In this document: one piece after another, positions 25,872-34,162 of the stretch
Position numbering within the stretch: the stretch's first letter is position 1
How the letters are laid out: each line of letters opens with the position of its first letter
Assembly (NCBI RefSeq): GCF_963666015.1
Contig: NZ_OY762555.1
Span: 2,914,001 to 2,978,000, forward strand
Direction: 5' to 3'
DNA from: an uncultured Sphaerochaeta sp.
GTDB lineage: Bacteria > Spirochaetota > Spirochaetia > Sphaerochaetales > Sphaerochaetaceae
Length of the DNA: 64,000 nt
Made by a program: the position numbers and the translations under genes
Notes under the pieces: generated by a model
What the model saw: only the letters and a program-made list of their open reading frames with translations
The model's database searches: none
Told to the model about the DNA's origin: nothing

Positions 25872-25885
25872 TGTAAACGTTTACA
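25872..25885. promoter_or_regulatory. Perfect LacI-family operator
   Basis: TGTAAACGTTTACA is a perfect 14-bp palindrome with central CG. It ends 8 bp before a TTGACA -35 box (25894-25899) and belongs to the operon that ends in a LacI-type gene. A one-mismatch copy lies between fucI and fucU (3275-3288). Confidence 0.82.
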
Positions 25886-25893
25886 TTTTTTCA

Positions 25894-25927
25894 TTGACAA
25901 ATGGATTTTCCGATGTGAAGATACATA
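25894..25927 (+). promoter_or_regulatory. Promoter of the second sugar importer
   Basis: A consensus TTGACA -35 box lies at 25894-25899. The -10 box is weak; AAGATA (25918-25923) or TACATA (25922-25927) are candidates. A weak -10 box fits a promoter that is regulated, here perhaps by the adjacent operator. Confidence 0.5.
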
Positions 25928-25936
25928 AGACACAGG

Positions 25937-26005
25937 CAATAGGGGTTGTCCATCAGCGATGGATGCCTATTGTGAATATCACGCTTGCCAGGAGGCGAAT
26001 CCTGG
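25937..26005 (+). promoter_or_regulatory. Two stem-loops in the leader of the second importer
   Basis: CAATAGG (25937-25943) pairs with CCTATTG (25966-25972) around an inner TCCATC/GATGGA stem. A second stem pairs CCAGGA (25988-25993) with TCCTGG (26000-26005). The ribosome site CTCAAAAGGAG follows. The layout copies that of the rhamnose importer leader (8220-8262). Confidence 0.55.
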
Positions 26006-26026
26006 AATTACTCAAAAGGAGTTTTT

Positions 26027-27103
26027 ATGAAGAAGACTGTAGCTATTTTGTTGGTACTGGCACTTGTCTGTACTGGTCTTTTTGCACAGGGCGGAAAAGA
26101 AGCAGCCGATGATACGATTAAGATCGGTGCACTTATCAGAAATTTGAACGAACAGTTTGTTAAGGATTATGCTGACAATCTTCGCAAGCTTGCAGAAGAG
26201 AACGGCGTTGAATTGAACCTGCAGGATGCTCAGGGTGACGTAGCTCGTCAGCTCGATCAGCTCAACACCTTGATCACCCAGGGATACAAGTATTTTGTGA
26301 TCATTCCCCAGGACACAAGTGTGACTGAGCAGATGGCACAGCAGATTCAGACTGTTGGTGGTGGCGCTGCCTTCTCCAACATCCAGCCTTCTGTCGAAGC
26401 GCTGAAGGTAGGTAAGGATTTCTACCTTGCTTCCTCACCTGAGTTGGTTGCTGGTCAGTATCAGGCACAGATTGTAGATGACTACTTCACCCAGTATCCT
26501 AACAAGGCTCCTGGTAAAGAGTTGAATATTCTGTACTTGCAGGGACAGCTTGGGCACCCCGCTCAGATTAGCCGTGAAGCTGGTTTTGTCGATACCCTCG
26601 AAAGCCTCGGCTATACCGTGAACTTCGTTGCGAAGGACACTGCTGACTGGACTCCAGACAAAGCTCAGGAGAAAATGGATACCTGGCTTGCAGCACACCG
26701 TGGGAAGTTCAACCTCGTGGTTGCACAGAACGACGGAATGGCTTTGGGCGCAGTTGAATCCTTGGTTACCAACGGTTTGGTTGACAATGATGCCAGCGAT
26801 GGTACCATCCTGAGCTTCCCTGTTCTCGGCATCGATGCAACTGCCGATGCACTGAACTCCATGGATCAGGACAAGCTGTATGCTACCGTTCTGCAGGACT
26901 CAGTTGGACAGAGCAGCACTGCATTTGAGCTTGCACTTGCAATGGCTACCAAAGGCACTGCACAGGGCGTAACCGCTTGGGGAATCGAGCCTGCCAAGGA
27001 AGTCATCAGTGAAGCACCTGCAAATGACCCAGCTGTCATTTCCCAGTGCTACCTGGTTCCTTTCAAGCCGATCACCAAAGAGAATTACAAGGACTTGATG
27101 TAA
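26027..27103 (+). CDS. Sugar ABC importer, periplasmic binding protein (probably L-fucose)
   Basis: This 358-residue RbsB-type binding protein has a signal peptide MKKTVAILLVLALVCTGLFAQG without lipobox placement at the end. Family features are IGALIRNLNEQFVKDYADNL, LNTLITQGYKYFVIIPQD and VVAQNDGMALGAVESL. The start at 26027 follows AAAAGGAG; the longer upstream frame runs through the leader hairpins. The LacI-type operator shared with fucI/fucU suggests L-fucose as substrate, an inference from regulation only. Ribose, xylose or galactose cannot be excluded. Confidence 0.85.
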   Translation: MKKTVAILLVLALVCTGLFAQGGKEAADDTIKIGALIRNLNEQFVKDYADNLRKLAEENGVELNLQDAQGDVARQLDQLNTLITQGYKYFVIIPQDTSVTEQMAQQIQTVGGGAAFSNIQPSVEALKVGKDFYLASSPELVAGQYQAQIVDDYFTQYPNKAPGKELNILYLQGQLGHPAQISREAGFVDTLESLGYTVNFVAKDTADWTPDKAQEKMDTWLAAHRGKFNLVVAQNDGMALGAVESLVTNGLVDNDASDGTILSFPVLGIDATADALNSMDQDKLYATVLQDSVGQSSTAFELALAMATKGTAQGVTAWGIEPAKEVISEAPANDPAVISQCYLVPFKPITKENYKDLM

Positions 27104-27111
27104 GACAAGAT

Positions 27112-27142
27112 TGTCTCCTGCTGCTGGCAGCAGTAGGAGACA
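27112..27142 (+). other. Intercistronic stem-loop after the binding-protein gene
   Basis: TGTCTCCTGCTGC pairs with its complement across a short loop, with one bulged T, giving a stem of about 13 bp. There is only a weak T-stretch after it, so a stabilising or partly terminating role, as at 9319-9348, is likely. Confidence 0.65.
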
Positions 27143-27184
27143 CTTTATGAACGACGATTGCAAAATATGGAAAGAGGAAGACAG

Positions 27185-28687
27185 ATGGACACAACATTTG
27201 CCCTGGAAATGGAAGGGATTACCAAAACCTTCCCTGGTGTAAAAGCCCTCGATGGAGTAACGCTCCGGGTAAAGCCAGGAACAGTACACGCCTTGATGGG
27301 CGAGAATGGTGCAGGCAAATCGACGTTGATGAAGTGTTTGTTCGGTATTTACCAGGAAGATAGTGGGATTATCAAACTCAATGGAAAGGAGCACCGATTC
27401 AAGGACTCCCATGATGCGCTCAACCAGGGAGTGTCGATGATTCACCAAGAGCTGAGCAATGTTCCTGAGCGCTCGGTGGCAGAGAATCTGTTTCTTGGTC
27501 GTGAGCCACTGAACAAGTTCGGTTTGATCGATCACAAGAAAATGAATGAAGATACCAGGCACCTGCTCAAGGACCTGGAGATTAATGTGAAACCGGAAGT
27601 TCGCATCGGTTCTCTGTCCATTTCCATGCAACAGACTTGTGAGATAGCCAAGGCGGTCAGTTACAATGCCTCGGTGGTTGTCATGGATGAACCTACCAGC
27701 TCACTAACGGATAACGAGGTCAAGCATCTCTTCAAGATCATCAACCAACTGAGGGACCAGAATGTAGCGGTTATCTATATATCCCATAAGATGGAAGAGA
27801 TTTTTACCATAGCAGATGAAGTAAGTGTCATGCGCGATGGCCAGATGATCGGAAGTTATGATGTAGCAGATATGACCAACGAGAAACTCATTTCTCTTAT
27901 GGTTGGTCGTGATGCAAAGCTTCGATTCCCTGAATTCAAGAGTAATGTGGGGGAGGTCCTGTTAAAGGTGGAGAATTTGAGTTCCCCCAATCCCAGAAGT
28001 TTTCAGGATGTTTCCTTTGAGGTCCATCGTGGGGAAATCCTAGGTATTGGTGGACTTATGGGTGCACAACGTACAGAATTGATGGAAGCCATTTTCGGTG
28101 TTCGTGCGACCAAGGAAGGAAGAATCTATGTTGATGGGGATGAAATCCTGAACATGACTCCACGAAAAGCCATCGAACATGGCATCGGGATGATTACCGA
28201 GGATAGAAGAGGGAGTGGTATTTTTCCCTTGATGAATATTTCAAACAATACATCGATTGCCTCCTTAAAAGAGTATCTGAATAAGTTACACCTCCTTAAA
28301 CACAAGGAGATGAAGGAAGAGTCTGTTCGATACAACAAGGCACTCAGGACCAAGACTCCTACCATGGAGACATTGATCCAAAACCTTTCAGGAGGTAATC
28401 AGCAGAAGGTTATCATTAGTCGATGGTTGATGACCTTACCGGACATCCTGATTATGGATGAACCGACCAGAGGTATTGATGTCGGAGCTAAATATGAAAT
28501 CTACCAGATTATGGGACAACTGGTTGAACAGGGAAAGGCCATTATCATGGTCTCCTCAGAAATGCCGGAATTGATCGGAATGTCCCACCGGGTAATGGTT
28601 CTTTGTTCTGGGAAATGTACTGGCGTGTTGGACAAGTCTGAGTGCACCCAAGAGAATATCATGCGTCTTGCAACGAAGTTCATGTAA
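27185..28687 (+). CDS. Sugar ABC importer, duplicated ATPase
   Basis: This 500-residue RbsA-type protein has two ABC domains: Walker A GENGAGKST, signature SLSISMQQTCEIAKA (degenerate) and Walker B VVVMDEPTSSL in the first; GGLMGAQRTELME (no P-loop Lys), LSGGNQQKVI and ILIMDEPTRGID in the second. The start at 27185 (Met-Asp-Thr-Thr) is preferred because the AGAGGAAG site precedes it by 5 bases; the frame extends 27 bases upstream. It energises uptake together with the permease that follows. Confidence 0.93.
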   Translation: MDTTFALEMEGITKTFPGVKALDGVTLRVKPGTVHALMGENGAGKSTLMKCLFGIYQEDSGIIKLNGKEHRFKDSHDALNQGVSMIHQELSNVPERSVAENLFLGREPLNKFGLIDHKKMNEDTRHLLKDLEINVKPEVRIGSLSISMQQTCEIAKAVSYNASVVVMDEPTSSLTDNEVKHLFKIINQLRDQNVAVIYISHKMEEIFTIADEVSVMRDGQMIGSYDVADMTNEKLISLMVGRDAKLRFPEFKSNVGEVLLKVENLSSPNPRSFQDVSFEVHRGEILGIGGLMGAQRTELMEAIFGVRATKEGRIYVDGDEILNMTPRKAIEHGIGMITEDRRGSGIFPLMNISNNTSIASLKEYLNKLHLLKHKEMKEESVRYNKALRTKTPTMETLIQNLSGGNQQKVIISRWLMTLPDILIMDEPTRGIDVGAKYEIYQIMGQLVEQGKAIIMVSSEMPELIGMSHRVMVLCSGKCTGVLDKSECTQENIMRLATKFM

Positions 28688-28709
28688 GAGAGAGGGAGAA
28701 AAACCTACT

Positions 28710-29702
28710 ATGGAAATGAAAAAACTACTTAACGACAGCAAAAAAGTTGCCTCACAATATACAACTTGGGTCACCTTCGTTGGATTGTTGCTACTGCTTT
28801 CCATTCTGACCAACGGACAAGCACTGCGGTGGAGCAGTATCAGGAATCTCCTGATTGCTGAATCGGTCAGATCCTTTGCAGCCCTGGGTGTTGGTATGAT
28901 CATCATCACCAAGGGAATCGACCTTTCCATCGGATATGTCGTCTGTCTAACTGCAAGCGTTGCGGCTTCCTTTGCACAGAATCCGGATTACAGCTCTGCA
29001 ATTTATGCTGGCCAGAGTTTTCCTCTGATCGTCCCCATTGTAGCAGCCGTAGCCGCCGGTGGCCTTTTTGGACTCTTTAACGGCTATTTGATTGCATACG
29101 GGAAACTTCCTCCCTTTATTGCAACACTGGGTTCCATGTCCATTGCAAAGGGTTTGCAGCTCATCTATACCAAAGCCGCCGTTGTTGGATCCCTGAACCA
29201 GAACTTCAAGAATATTAGTCAGGGAAGCGTTGGCCCTGTCCCCAATCTTATCATCTATGTTGCCATTGCCGCTCTGGTTGTCTGGATATTGCTCAAACAT
29301 ACCCGTCAGGGAACACACTTCTATGCGATCGGTGGAAATGCACAGGCAGCACGGGTAAGTGGAATCAATGTCGAACGTGACCTTATGATGGTCTACTTTT
29401 ATGCAGGTTTGCTCTATGGTACAGCTGGAACCCTCCTGGCAAGTCGCCTTGGTTTGGCAAACTCGCTTACCGCAAATGGTATGGAATTGGATGCTATTGC
29501 TGCAGTTACCGTTGGTGGTGTTTCGCAGAATGGTGGTGTTGGTAAAGTCAGTGGTATGATGGTCGGTGTCTTCACCATGGGCTTGATCAACTACGGAATG
29601 TCCTTCCTGGGCGTTGACAGCTACTACCAGCAATTGGTAAAAGGCTTTATCATTATCATCGCGGTCTACTTCGATATGAAGAAATACGCACGCCGCGCAT
29701 AG
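28710..29702 (+). CDS. Sugar ABC importer, permease
   Basis: This 330-residue RbsC-type permease has about nine or ten membrane segments. Family signatures are ITKGIDLSIGYVVCLTA (about 65-81), FIATLGSMSIAKGL, FYAIGGNAQAARVSGIN and IAAVTVGGVSQNGGVG. Unlike the rhamnose system it has a single permease, so a homodimer is expected. ATG 28710 follows GAGGGAGA; an alternative ATG at 28716 is equally close. It lies 12 bp before the LacI-type gene. Confidence 0.92.
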   Translation: MEMKKLLNDSKKVASQYTTWVTFVGLLLLLSILTNGQALRWSSIRNLLIAESVRSFAALGVGMIIITKGIDLSIGYVVCLTASVAASFAQNPDYSSAIYAGQSFPLIVPIVAAVAAGGLFGLFNGYLIAYGKLPPFIATLGSMSIAKGLQLIYTKAAVVGSLNQNFKNISQGSVGPVPNLIIYVAIAALVVWILLKHTRQGTHFYAIGGNAQAARVSGINVERDLMMVYFYAGLLYGTAGTLLASRLGLANSLTANGMELDAIAAVTVGGVSQNGGVGKVSGMMVGVFTMGLINYGMSFLGVDSYYQQLVKGFIIIIAVYFDMKKYARRA

Positions 29703-29714
29703 GTAGGTTGGTAC

Positions 29715-30800
29715 ATGGGCAAACGAGAAGCAGCAACAATCAAGGATGTCGCGAATCTTGCTGGCGTCTCCATTGCCACTGTCAGTAGAGTTCTGAACAA
29801 TCTCGCTGTGGTGAATCCCGAGACGGAAAGGAAGGTGCTCTCCGCTGTCAATATGCTGCACTATCAGCGCAATGCGGTAGCACGTTCCCTGAAACTCAGG
29901 GTAACCAAGAGTATCGGAATCATCGTCCCAGAGATTTCAAACACCTTTTTTACCGAAATAGTCGAGCAGCTGGAAAAGTTGCTCGGCCCACTAGGGTATG
30001 CTCTACTGCTCTGTAGTTCAGAGAATTCAGTGCAGGAAGAAAAGCGTAAACTTGCATTCCTGCTTGAGCGAAATGTTGATGCACTTCTCGTTATTCCTGT
30101 CGGTGATGTTGGTGCACATTTTACCTCCCCTGCAATCGCAAATATTCCTCTGGTCATGCTCGACCGAAAGATTGAAGGATTGCGTTGTGATGTGGTCCTT
30201 ACCGACAACCGCAAAGGGGCATACGATGTGACCTGTGCGCTGATCAGGGAAGGGAAAACCAATATTGGATTCCTAGGTGGGGACAACCATGTTCATACAT
30301 CGGTTGAGCGTCTTCATGGGTTCTTGGATGCAATGCATGACCACCTGCTGGATGTTGACCCCGATTTCATCCTACTAGGAGGAATGACCCAGAAGGCTGG
30401 ATATACCCTCATGGAAAAAGCTTTTACGATGCCGAAATGCCCTGATACCTTCTTTGTGGTAAATGATATGGTGCATATCGGTGCGACAAGCTATCTGATG
30501 AGCAAAGCTTCCAGGGAAATCCGTTCAAAGGTGGTATTCTCCACGTTCGATTATCTTTACTATGCTCCATTGCTCAAATTTTGCCACTATGCAGTAGCAC
30601 AACCACTTGACCAGATGGGGGAAACGGCTGCGCAACTCCTAATCCGTCGTCTTGATGGTGATTTGCAAGGATTCCCTTCCACCGTTGTAATTGAACCAAC
30701 CATCTGTGTGATGGAAGACAACGGTGGGGTAGTGACCGATGATAAGTCAATAGTGGCGTTCAACGAGCACTCCCCACGGTTCAATCGGGTCTTTAGCTAG
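29715..30800 (+). CDS. LacI-family repressor of the second importer and probably of fucI/fucU
   Basis: This 361-residue protein has the LacI helix-turn-helix ATIKDVANLAGVSIATVSRVLNN near its start (about 8-30) and the hinge helix, then a periplasmic-binding-protein-like sensor domain (about 65-345). The C-terminus runs into the convergent dehydrogenase gene with an 8-bp overlap. It is the last gene of the importer operon, whose promoter carries a perfect LacI-type operator. Self-control is therefore likely, and the fucI/fucU copy extends its probable regulon. L-fucose or L-fuculose is the suggested inducer (inferred). Confidence 0.9.
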   Translation: MGKREAATIKDVANLAGVSIATVSRVLNNLAVVNPETERKVLSAVNMLHYQRNAVARSLKLRVTKSIGIIVPEISNTFFTEIVEQLEKLLGPLGYALLLCSSENSVQEEKRKLAFLLERNVDALLVIPVGDVGAHFTSPAIANIPLVMLDRKIEGLRCDVVLTDNRKGAYDVTCALIREGKTNIGFLGGDNHVHTSVERLHGFLDAMHDHLLDVDPDFILLGGMTQKAGYTLMEKAFTMPKCPDTFFVVNDMVHIGATSYLMSKASREIRSKVVFSTFDYLYYAPLLKFCHYAVAQPLDQMGETAAQLLIRRLDGDLQGFPSTVVIEPTICVMEDNGGVVTDDKSIVAFNEHSPRFNRVFS

Positions 30801-31860
30801 GAAGCTCCTCATCAAAACAAACAGCAACCTTCCCACATGCGCCACTTGCCATCAGAGCATATGCCTCATCAGCTTTCTCAAGAGGGAAACGGTGAGTAAT
30901 GAGTTCTTCAGGGTGGATACCCCAGCGAACCAGTCGCTCTACAAGATCTTCCATTTTCCAGATACTGGTTACCCAGCTTCCGTATACGGTTTTCTGGTCA
31001 TGCAGCATATCCTCACTTGGATTGAAATGTACCGTGCCACCTTCTCCCACAAGGGCAATCTTTCCCCACTTTCGTGTTGCCCTGATTGCAGTTGCACGAC
31101 CGGCATCGCTTGCTGAACAATCGAAAGCGCGTTCGACACCATTGCCTCCGGTAAGGGCCTTAATCTGTGCCACATTGTCTTCTGCAGGAGTAAATACATG
31201 ATCAACAAGGCCGAGTTTCTTTGCTAGTTCGATACGTGCACCTTGGGATTCAATGCCAATCAGCTTGTTCGCACCCATCGCTTTGGCAAGCATCAATGCT
31301 GCCAGTCCAACTGGGCCAAGTCCTACAACCAACACTGCATCATTACCACTTACCCCTACTTTTTCGATTGCTTCATAGACCGTACCAAAGCCGCAAGCAA
31401 CCTGGGCACCATCTGCATAGGTCAATTCTTCTGGGAGATAGACGAGATCTTTCTCGTCACAAAGCATGTATTCAGCCATGCCCCCATCCCTCTGCCAGCC
31501 ATAGGCAGCTCTCTTGTCGCTTGTGCAGCTGATCATATAGCCCTGGCGGCATTCATGGCAGACTCCACATCCGCTGATGTGATAAACGACTACACGGTCC
31601 CCTTTCTTGAACCGCTTCAGCCCTTCGCCTTCTTCAACAATCTGGCCACAAGGCTCATGTCCTGCAATGACGTTCTGGTATCCTTCAGGTCCTTTTCCGA
31701 GGTGTTCACGATAGATTGCCCTGATATCACTACCGCATATGGTACTACACTTGGTCTTGACCAGCACCTGTCCATACCCTGGCTTGGGAATCTCGAACTC
31801 ACCGAATGCTACGGTACTGTTTCCAGGAAGCTTTGCTCCCTTCATCATTTTCTTTTCCAT
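30793..31860 (-). CDS. Zinc-dependent medium-chain alcohol/polyol dehydrogenase
   Basis: This 355-residue enzyme has the catalytic zinc site (TICGSDIRA with Cys, then AGHEPCGQIVEEGEG), the structural zinc loop GCGVCHECRQGYMISC with four Cys, and the NAD fold motif VVGLGPVGLAALML. It resembles threonine/sorbitol/L-idonate-type dehydrogenases. It is the second gene of a two-gene operon after an aldo-keto reductase; AAGGAG lies 7 bases before its ATG. Possible substrates are sugar alcohols or L-fucose itself, but none is indicated by sequence. It overlaps the LacI gene end by 8 bp, tail to tail. Confidence 0.85.
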   Translation of the reverse strand: MEKKMMKGAKLPGNSTVAFGEFEIPKPGYGQVLVKTKCSTICGSDIRAIYREHLGKGPEGYQNVIAGHEPCGQIVEEGEGLKRFKKGDRVVVYHISGCGVCHECRQGYMISCTSDKRAAYGWQRDGGMAEYMLCDEKDLVYLPEELTYADGAQVACGFGTVYEAIEKVGVSGNDAVLVVGLGPVGLAALMLAKAMGANKLIGIESQGARIELAKKLGLVDHVFTPAEDNVAQIKALTGGNGVERAFDCSASDAGRATAIRATRKWGKIALVGEGGTVHFNPSEDMLHDQKTVYGSWVTSIWKMEDLVERLVRWGIHPEELITHRFPLEKADEAYALMASGACGKVAVCFDEELPS

Positions 31861-31871
31861 CAGTTTTCTCC

Positions 31872-32870
31872 TTATCGGTATCTTTCTGGACAGGGAATGA
31901 TCCCATCCTCATCCCAAAGGTCATGCCAAGATTCAGCCCCCTCCCAAAGGAAGACCTGCCCCTTGATCAAGCGATTATTGCAATCTGCATCTTTGAGGGT
32001 GATTACTTCCTCCTCGGTGAGTGGGTCTGAGAGAACACTCTCCAAATTGGTCCTCAAATTTCTTTCCTTCGTGGACAGAGGGATGGGGATAATCCCATTT
32101 GCCTGAGCCCACTTGAGACAGATTGCAGCAGGGTGGCAGTTATGCTTTTTTGCTATCTCTACCACAAGCGGATGCTGCATGTCGATTACATCCTCTGGTG
32201 TTGTATCTCTCTCAGGCCTGTTTGGAGATCCCAAGGGACTGTACCCAATGGGAATTATTCCCTCCTGCTTGATAAAAGAAAGCAACTCGGGTTGTTGGAA
32301 GCAGGGATGGAGCTCCATCTCATTGAACGCAGGTCTGATATTGCAGGAGGCAAGCAATAATTCCATCTTTGCCTTGGTCATATTGCTGGTGCCAATATGC
32401 CGAACAAGGCCCCTTTTCACGAGTTCCTCCATGGCAGACCATGTTTCCATGAACTCCTCATGGATGTAAGGCCTTGCATCAGGGCTGCGACTGGTTACAT
32501 CACAGTGTGGTGGATGGAAATTCGGGAACGGCCAATGCACAAGATAGAGGTCAAGATAGTCTAGTTGCAGGTCCCAGAGTGACTGTTCTGCAGATGCAAT
32601 AACATTGTCCCTTCCATGGGAATCATTCCATACCTTGCTTGTGATCCAGAGTTCTTCCCGCTTGATACCACAGGATTTCAGAATTTCCCCAATCTCTTTC
32701 TCATTGTTGTATACGCTTGCGCAGTCAATGTTTCGGTATCCTAGACGCAAGGCAGTTCGTACTGCTTCAGCCATCTCGCTACTGGAAATGTGGTCAGAAC
32801 CAAAGGTCCCCACGCCTATGATGGGTATCTCTGCTTTGGTGCTCGCAATAGTTCGTGTAGGTAGTTGCAT
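31872..32870 (-). CDS. Aldo-keto reductase
   Basis: This 332-residue NAD(P)H-dependent (beta/alpha)8-barrel oxidoreductase shows the catalytic Asp and Tyr in NIDCASVYNNEKEIG (about 49-63), the Lys in WITSKVWND, the His in YLVHWPFPN and the cofactor loop IPIPLSTKERNLRTNLE. It resembles xylose or aldose reductases of the AKR2/3 type. It leads the two-gene operon with the zinc dehydrogenase, so a reductase-dehydrogenase pair interconverting an aldose and ketose through a polyol is a reasonable idea. It is divergent from the XylR-like regulator with a 106-bp shared region. Confidence 0.87.
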   Translation of the reverse strand: MQLPTRTIASTKAEIPIIGVGTFGSDHISSSEMAEAVRTALRLGYRNIDCASVYNNEKEIGEILKSCGIKREELWITSKVWNDSHGRDNVIASAEQSLWDLQLDYLDLYLVHWPFPNFHPPHCDVTSRSPDARPYIHEEFMETWSAMEELVKRGLVRHIGTSNMTKAKMELLLASCNIRPAFNEMELHPCFQQPELLSFIKQEGIIPIGYSPLGSPNRPERDTTPEDVIDMQHPLVVEIAKKHNCHPAAICLKWAQANGIIPIPLSTKERNLRTNLESVLSDPLTEEEVITLKDADCNNRLIKGQVFLWEGAESWHDLWDEDGIIPCPERYR

Positions 32871-32946
32871 AGTACTCCTCCTAATATGTATACCTTATCG
32901 TGTTTCTGCGAGTTAGCAATGCTTTATATGCGAAAAGATACTATCT

Positions 32947-32958
32947 AAATGCGCATTT
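32947..32958. promoter_or_regulatory. Palindrome between the aldo-keto reductase and the XylR-like regulator
   Basis: AAATGCGCATTT is a perfect 12-bp palindrome 18 bp before the regulator start. A related ATATGCGAAAAG lies about 20 bp to its left. It may be an operator for the divergent pair, but AraC-family sites are usually direct repeats, so this is weak. Confidence 0.35.
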
Positions 32959-32976
32959 TGTGATAGAGTAGAAACC

Positions 32977-34113
32977 ATGATACAGATAGGTTTGAAACTC
33001 AGGTTCCAGGATGGTTATGACATGGCCGTTGCAAATGGGGTGGTACAGTATGCCCGCACAAAATTTGACTGGCAGGTACGTGGGCAAGGTCCTTGGTTTT
33101 TCTCCCTTGACAAGGAGGCTCTTCTTTCCTGTGATGCACTGATTGCCCGAATTGAGGATGATGAGGATGCACGGTTTTGTGCTTCGCTTGGTATCCCAGT
33201 GGTTGATATTGCCGGAGCCACCTCACTGAAGCTTTTCAGTCAGGTCAGAAATGATGATTACCAAACGGGGGTAAGTGCAGGTGTGTACCTGAAAAAACTG
33301 GGGAGCCAGCATCTTGCCTGGTGTGGCGTAGAACAGGTGCATTGGGCACGAGAGCGTTTCATTGGATTCTGTGGTGCAACCTCCTCCATTCCCGAGATGA
33401 TGCCGAGTTTCTCCCGCTCTCTTTCCTGGTGGAGGCATCTCTATGATTCAGATGCAGAACTGGAAGCGTGGCTGGCTAAGCTTCCAAAACCCTGCAGTAT
33501 ATTCTGTTGTAATGACCTTTCTGCAATGAAGGTGGAACTTGTGTGTCAACGATTGGGTATCGCCATACCTGAGGCGATTATGGTGCTGGGCGTGGATAAT
33601 GAGACGTTGCTCTGCGAGTTAGCCAGTCCGTCCATCTCAAGCATCCAGCCCGATTGTGAGATGATCGGGTACCAAGCCTCTGCAATGCTTGACTCCTTGC
33701 TTAACGATGAGGCGAGCGGGGTGCATATACGTCGCATAGCTCCTGGACCGGTAAGGGAGAGGGAGAGTACCCGCCTGTTTTTTTGCGAAGATGAACAGGT
33801 GGCAAAGGCGATGCAACTGATCAAGGCAGAAGCCACCGGTGGGTTACAAGCGAGCGAGGTTGCGCGTCAGGCCACCATCTGCAGGCGTTCCCTGGAAATG
33901 CGCTTCCGCTCAGTACGTGGTACCACCATCTGGGAGGAGATCACTGCAGAGAAGCTATCCAGGGCAGCTCTTCTGCTCACTCACTCAAAGGAGAGTATCA
34001 CTTCCATTGCCCAACAGTGTGGTTTCTCCTCCATACATCGCTTCTACAGCCTCTTCAAACGCAATCATCACATGACCCCACAACAGTACCGTGAGAAAAA
34101 GCTCAGGGATTAA
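32977..34113 (+). CDS. XylR-like regulator (LacI-type sensor plus AraC DNA-binding domain)
   Basis: This 378-residue protein combines a periplasmic-binding-protein-like sensor (about 1-265, with DALIARIEDDEDARF and VLGVDNETLLCELASPSISSI) with a C-terminal AraC helix-turn-helix pair (about 275-378, ending CGFSSIHRFYSLFKRNHHMTPQQYRE). The VDND-type stretch and domain order match E. coli XylR, an activator that senses D-xylose. It is divergent from the aldo-keto reductase operon and upstream of the FSA-like/esterase pair, so either may be its target. Confidence 0.88.
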   Translation: MIQIGLKLRFQDGYDMAVANGVVQYARTKFDWQVRGQGPWFFSLDKEALLSCDALIARIEDDEDARFCASLGIPVVDIAGATSLKLFSQVRNDDYQTGVSAGVYLKKLGSQHLAWCGVEQVHWARERFIGFCGATSSIPEMMPSFSRSLSWWRHLYDSDAELEAWLAKLPKPCSIFCCNDLSAMKVELVCQRLGIAIPEAIMVLGVDNETLLCELASPSISSIQPDCEMIGYQASAMLDSLLNDEASGVHIRRIAPGPVRERESTRLFFCEDEQVAKAMQLIKAEATGGLQASEVARQATICRRSLEMRFRSVRGTTIWEEITAEKLSRAALLLTHSKESITSIAQQCGFSSIHRFYSLFKRNHHMTPQQYREKKLRD

Positions 34114-34162
34114 GCTTTCCTCTCATCACGGTTTTATGGCATGATAAATAGCGAGGTACAGT

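Larger units (their letters stand above)
25621..26026 (+). other. Intergenic control region before the second sugar importer
   Basis: This 406-bp gap is AT-rich at its left side (25621-25870), where I see no gene. On the right it holds a LacI-type operator (25872), a TTGACA -35 box and a structured leader, listed separately. A 76-codon minus-strand frame here lacks a ribosome site and looks random. Confidence 0.7.

Noticed and set aside
25709..25939. 76-codon minus-strand frame in the control region of the second importer
   Set aside because: It overlaps the operator and promoter, has no ribosome site and a low-complexity composition.
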